From contig WFMN01000237.1 in assembly GCA_015489095.1 (NCBI GenBank), forward strand, positions 1 through 6,731: a stretch of 6,731 nucleotides of DNA, written 5' to 3'. Position 1 is the first letter of the stretch. Every line of letters begins with the position of its first letter. This stretch comes from Mariprofundaceae bacterium (lineage in GTDB: Bacteria > Pseudomonadota > Zetaproteobacteria > Mariprofundales > J009). Positions 5,816 through 6,731 of this stretch are shown here, one piece after another. Under the pieces are notes generated by a model. That model did not search any database. It worked only from the letters and a program-made list of their open reading frames with translations, and had not been told where the DNA came from. The position numbers and the translations under genes are program-made.

Positions 5816-6677
5816 CCTCGCCCTGCTGTTGGAGTGGTGGCTGGGCGACCCGCCCAACCGCTGGCATCCGGTGGCGTGGTTCGGCCGTTGGCTCGGCTGG
5901 TGCCAGCACCGCACCTACGGCGACCATTGGCAACACGGCGTCGCCGGCTGGCTGCTGGCCATCCTCCCGCCGCTGGCCGCTATCGTGTTGGTTCATCATC
6001 TGATCGGCTGGCCGTGTGATATCATCCTGCTCTGGCTCGCCATCGGCTGGAAATCGCTCTTTATCCATGTGACGCGGGTGCTGGACGCCCCCACGGTGGA
6101 AGCCGCGCGCCGCGCGGTGGCGATGATCGTCAGCCGCGACAGCGGTGCGATGACGCGCGAAGCGTGCGATCGCGCCGCGCTGGAATCGCTGGCGGAAAAC
6201 AGCTGCGACGCGGTCATCGCCCCCCTCTTCTGGTGGTTGATTGCAGGTTCAGTCGGCGCCGCCGCCTACCGCATGATCAACACCCTCGACGCCTCGTGGG
6301 GCTACCGCAACGCCCGCTACCGCCACTTTGGCACCCTCGCCGCACGGGTCGATGATGCCGCCAACTGGATCCCCGCCCGCATCACCGCCCTGCTGCTGCT
6401 CGCTTGCGGCAAGTGGGTCGCGTGGCAAACGGTAAAACAGCAGGCCGCCACCCACCCCTCGCCCAACGCCGGCTGGCCGGAGGCGGCGCTCGCCTTTGCC
6501 GCCGACATCCGCCTCGGCGGCCCGGTACGGCGCGGCGGCCGCGAGGAGCAGCGGCCATGGTACGGCGCCAACCCGCACCCCATCACCCCGGCCGGCAGCC
6601 GACGCGCCTTGGCTATCGTGCAACACGCCCTGCTGTCGGCGGCGGCAATCACCTTTCTGCTCTCCCTTGTTTTCTAA
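5805..6677 (+). CDS. cobD: Adenosylcobinamide-phosphate synthase, membrane protein CobD/CbiB
   Basis: CobD (CbiB in Salmonella) joins cobyric acid to aminopropanol or its phosphate to form adenosylcobinamide (phosphate), at the inner membrane. The 290-residue product shows the family motifs: LLLEWWLGDPPNRWHPVAWFGR (7-28), SRD (110-112), ESLAENSCDAVIAPLFWW (127-144), AYRMINTLDASWGYRN (154-169), YRHFGTLAARVDDAANWIPAR (172-192) and SPNAGWPEAALAFAADIRLGGP (219-240). Hydrophobic stretches likely to span the membrane lie at about 48-67, 72-89, 137-155, 193-207 and 275-290. It is slightly shorter than the roughly 310-320 residues common in the family. GTG at 5805 is chosen because the conserved N-terminus begins there and earlier starts would overlap cobQ by hundreds of bases. 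No clear Shine-Dalgarno sequence is seen, so coupling to cobQ translation through the 11-base overlap is likely. Some annotations use the name cobD for the decarboxylase, so the symbol is ambiguous. Confidence 0.94.
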   Translation: MIVSLALLLEWWLGDPPNRWHPVAWFGRWLGWCQHRTYGDHWQHGVAGWLLAILPPLAAIVLVHHLIGWPCDIILLWLAIGWKSLFIHVTRVLDAPTVEAARRAVAMIVSRDSGAMTREACDRAALESLAENSCDAVIAPLFWWLIAGSVGAAAYRMINTLDASWGYRNARYRHFGTLAARVDDAANWIPARITALLLLACGKWVAWQTVKQQAATHPSPNAGWPEAALAFAADIRLGGPVRRGGREEQRPWYGANPHPITPAGSRRALAIVQHALLSAAAITFLLSLVF

Positions 6678-6731
6678 ACCGCTGCCGCACGGCGGCAATG
6701 TCGAGCAGATGGCCGCCCGTTGGGGGTGCCG
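6667..6731 (+). CDS. cobC: Probable L-threonine-O-3-phosphate decarboxylase, N-terminal fragment at window edge
   Basis: From TTG at 6667 the third forward frame is open to the window edge and encodes 21 residues, including LPHGGNVEQMAARWG. HGGN followed by a short helix is the usual N-terminus of the PLP-dependent CobC (Salmonella CobD) threonine-phosphate decarboxylase. That enzyme makes (R)-1-aminopropan-2-ol O-phosphate, the substrate that CobD/CbiB attaches to cobyric acid. The position directly after cobD supports this. The 11-base overlap with the cobD end mirrors the cobQ-cobD junction. The ATG at 6709 would cut off the HGGN motif and is therefore unlikely. The call rests on a very short peptide plus context. 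Confidence 0.6.
   Translation, partial: MFSKPLPHGGNVEQMAARWGC

Overview
The window reads as chromosomal DNA of a GC-rich Gram-negative bacterium, most likely a member of the Pseudomonadota. The reasons are a pilT-pilU pair of the type IVa pilus kind and proteins that look like proteobacterial homologues. I cannot name the genus from the sequence. The genes are densely packed, and I see no tRNA, rRNA, CRISPR array, transposase or phage gene.

Two divergent gene clusters are separated by one 214-base gap (4165-4378). The minus-strand cluster reads pilT (4164-3121), pilU (3078-1909), a third PilT-family ATPase (1845-751), and an SDR-family NAD(P)-binding protein (745 to the window edge). The first three genes encode twitching-motility ATPases, which power pilus retraction. 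All three keep Walker A, Asp box, Walker B and His box, and each has a good Shine-Dalgarno sequence. The third is a divergent paralogue that has lost the C-terminal AIRNLIRE motif of PilT.

The plus-strand cluster is a late-stage cobalamin (vitamin B12) operon. It holds cobQ (cobyric acid synthase, 4379-5815), cobD/cbiB (adenosylcobinamide-phosphate synthase, 5805-6677) and the first codons of what looks like L-threonine-phosphate decarboxylase (6667 to the window edge). These three steps belong together: CobQ makes cobyric acid, the decarboxylase makes aminopropanol phosphate, and CobD joins the two. Both junctions are 11-base overlaps, and all three genes appear to start on TTG or GTG.

The central gap holds a consensus-like promoter facing cobQ (TTGACA, 17-base spacer), a 7-bp hairpin with a GNRA-type loop at the predicted transcription start, a second 6-bp hairpin and the cobQ ribosome binding site. 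A near-copy of the first hairpin lies in the gap between pilU and the third ATPase. I found no convincing cobalamin riboswitch. Nothing here is clearly a new system. The items most worth a second look are the third tandem retraction-type ATPase and the shared hairpin element.
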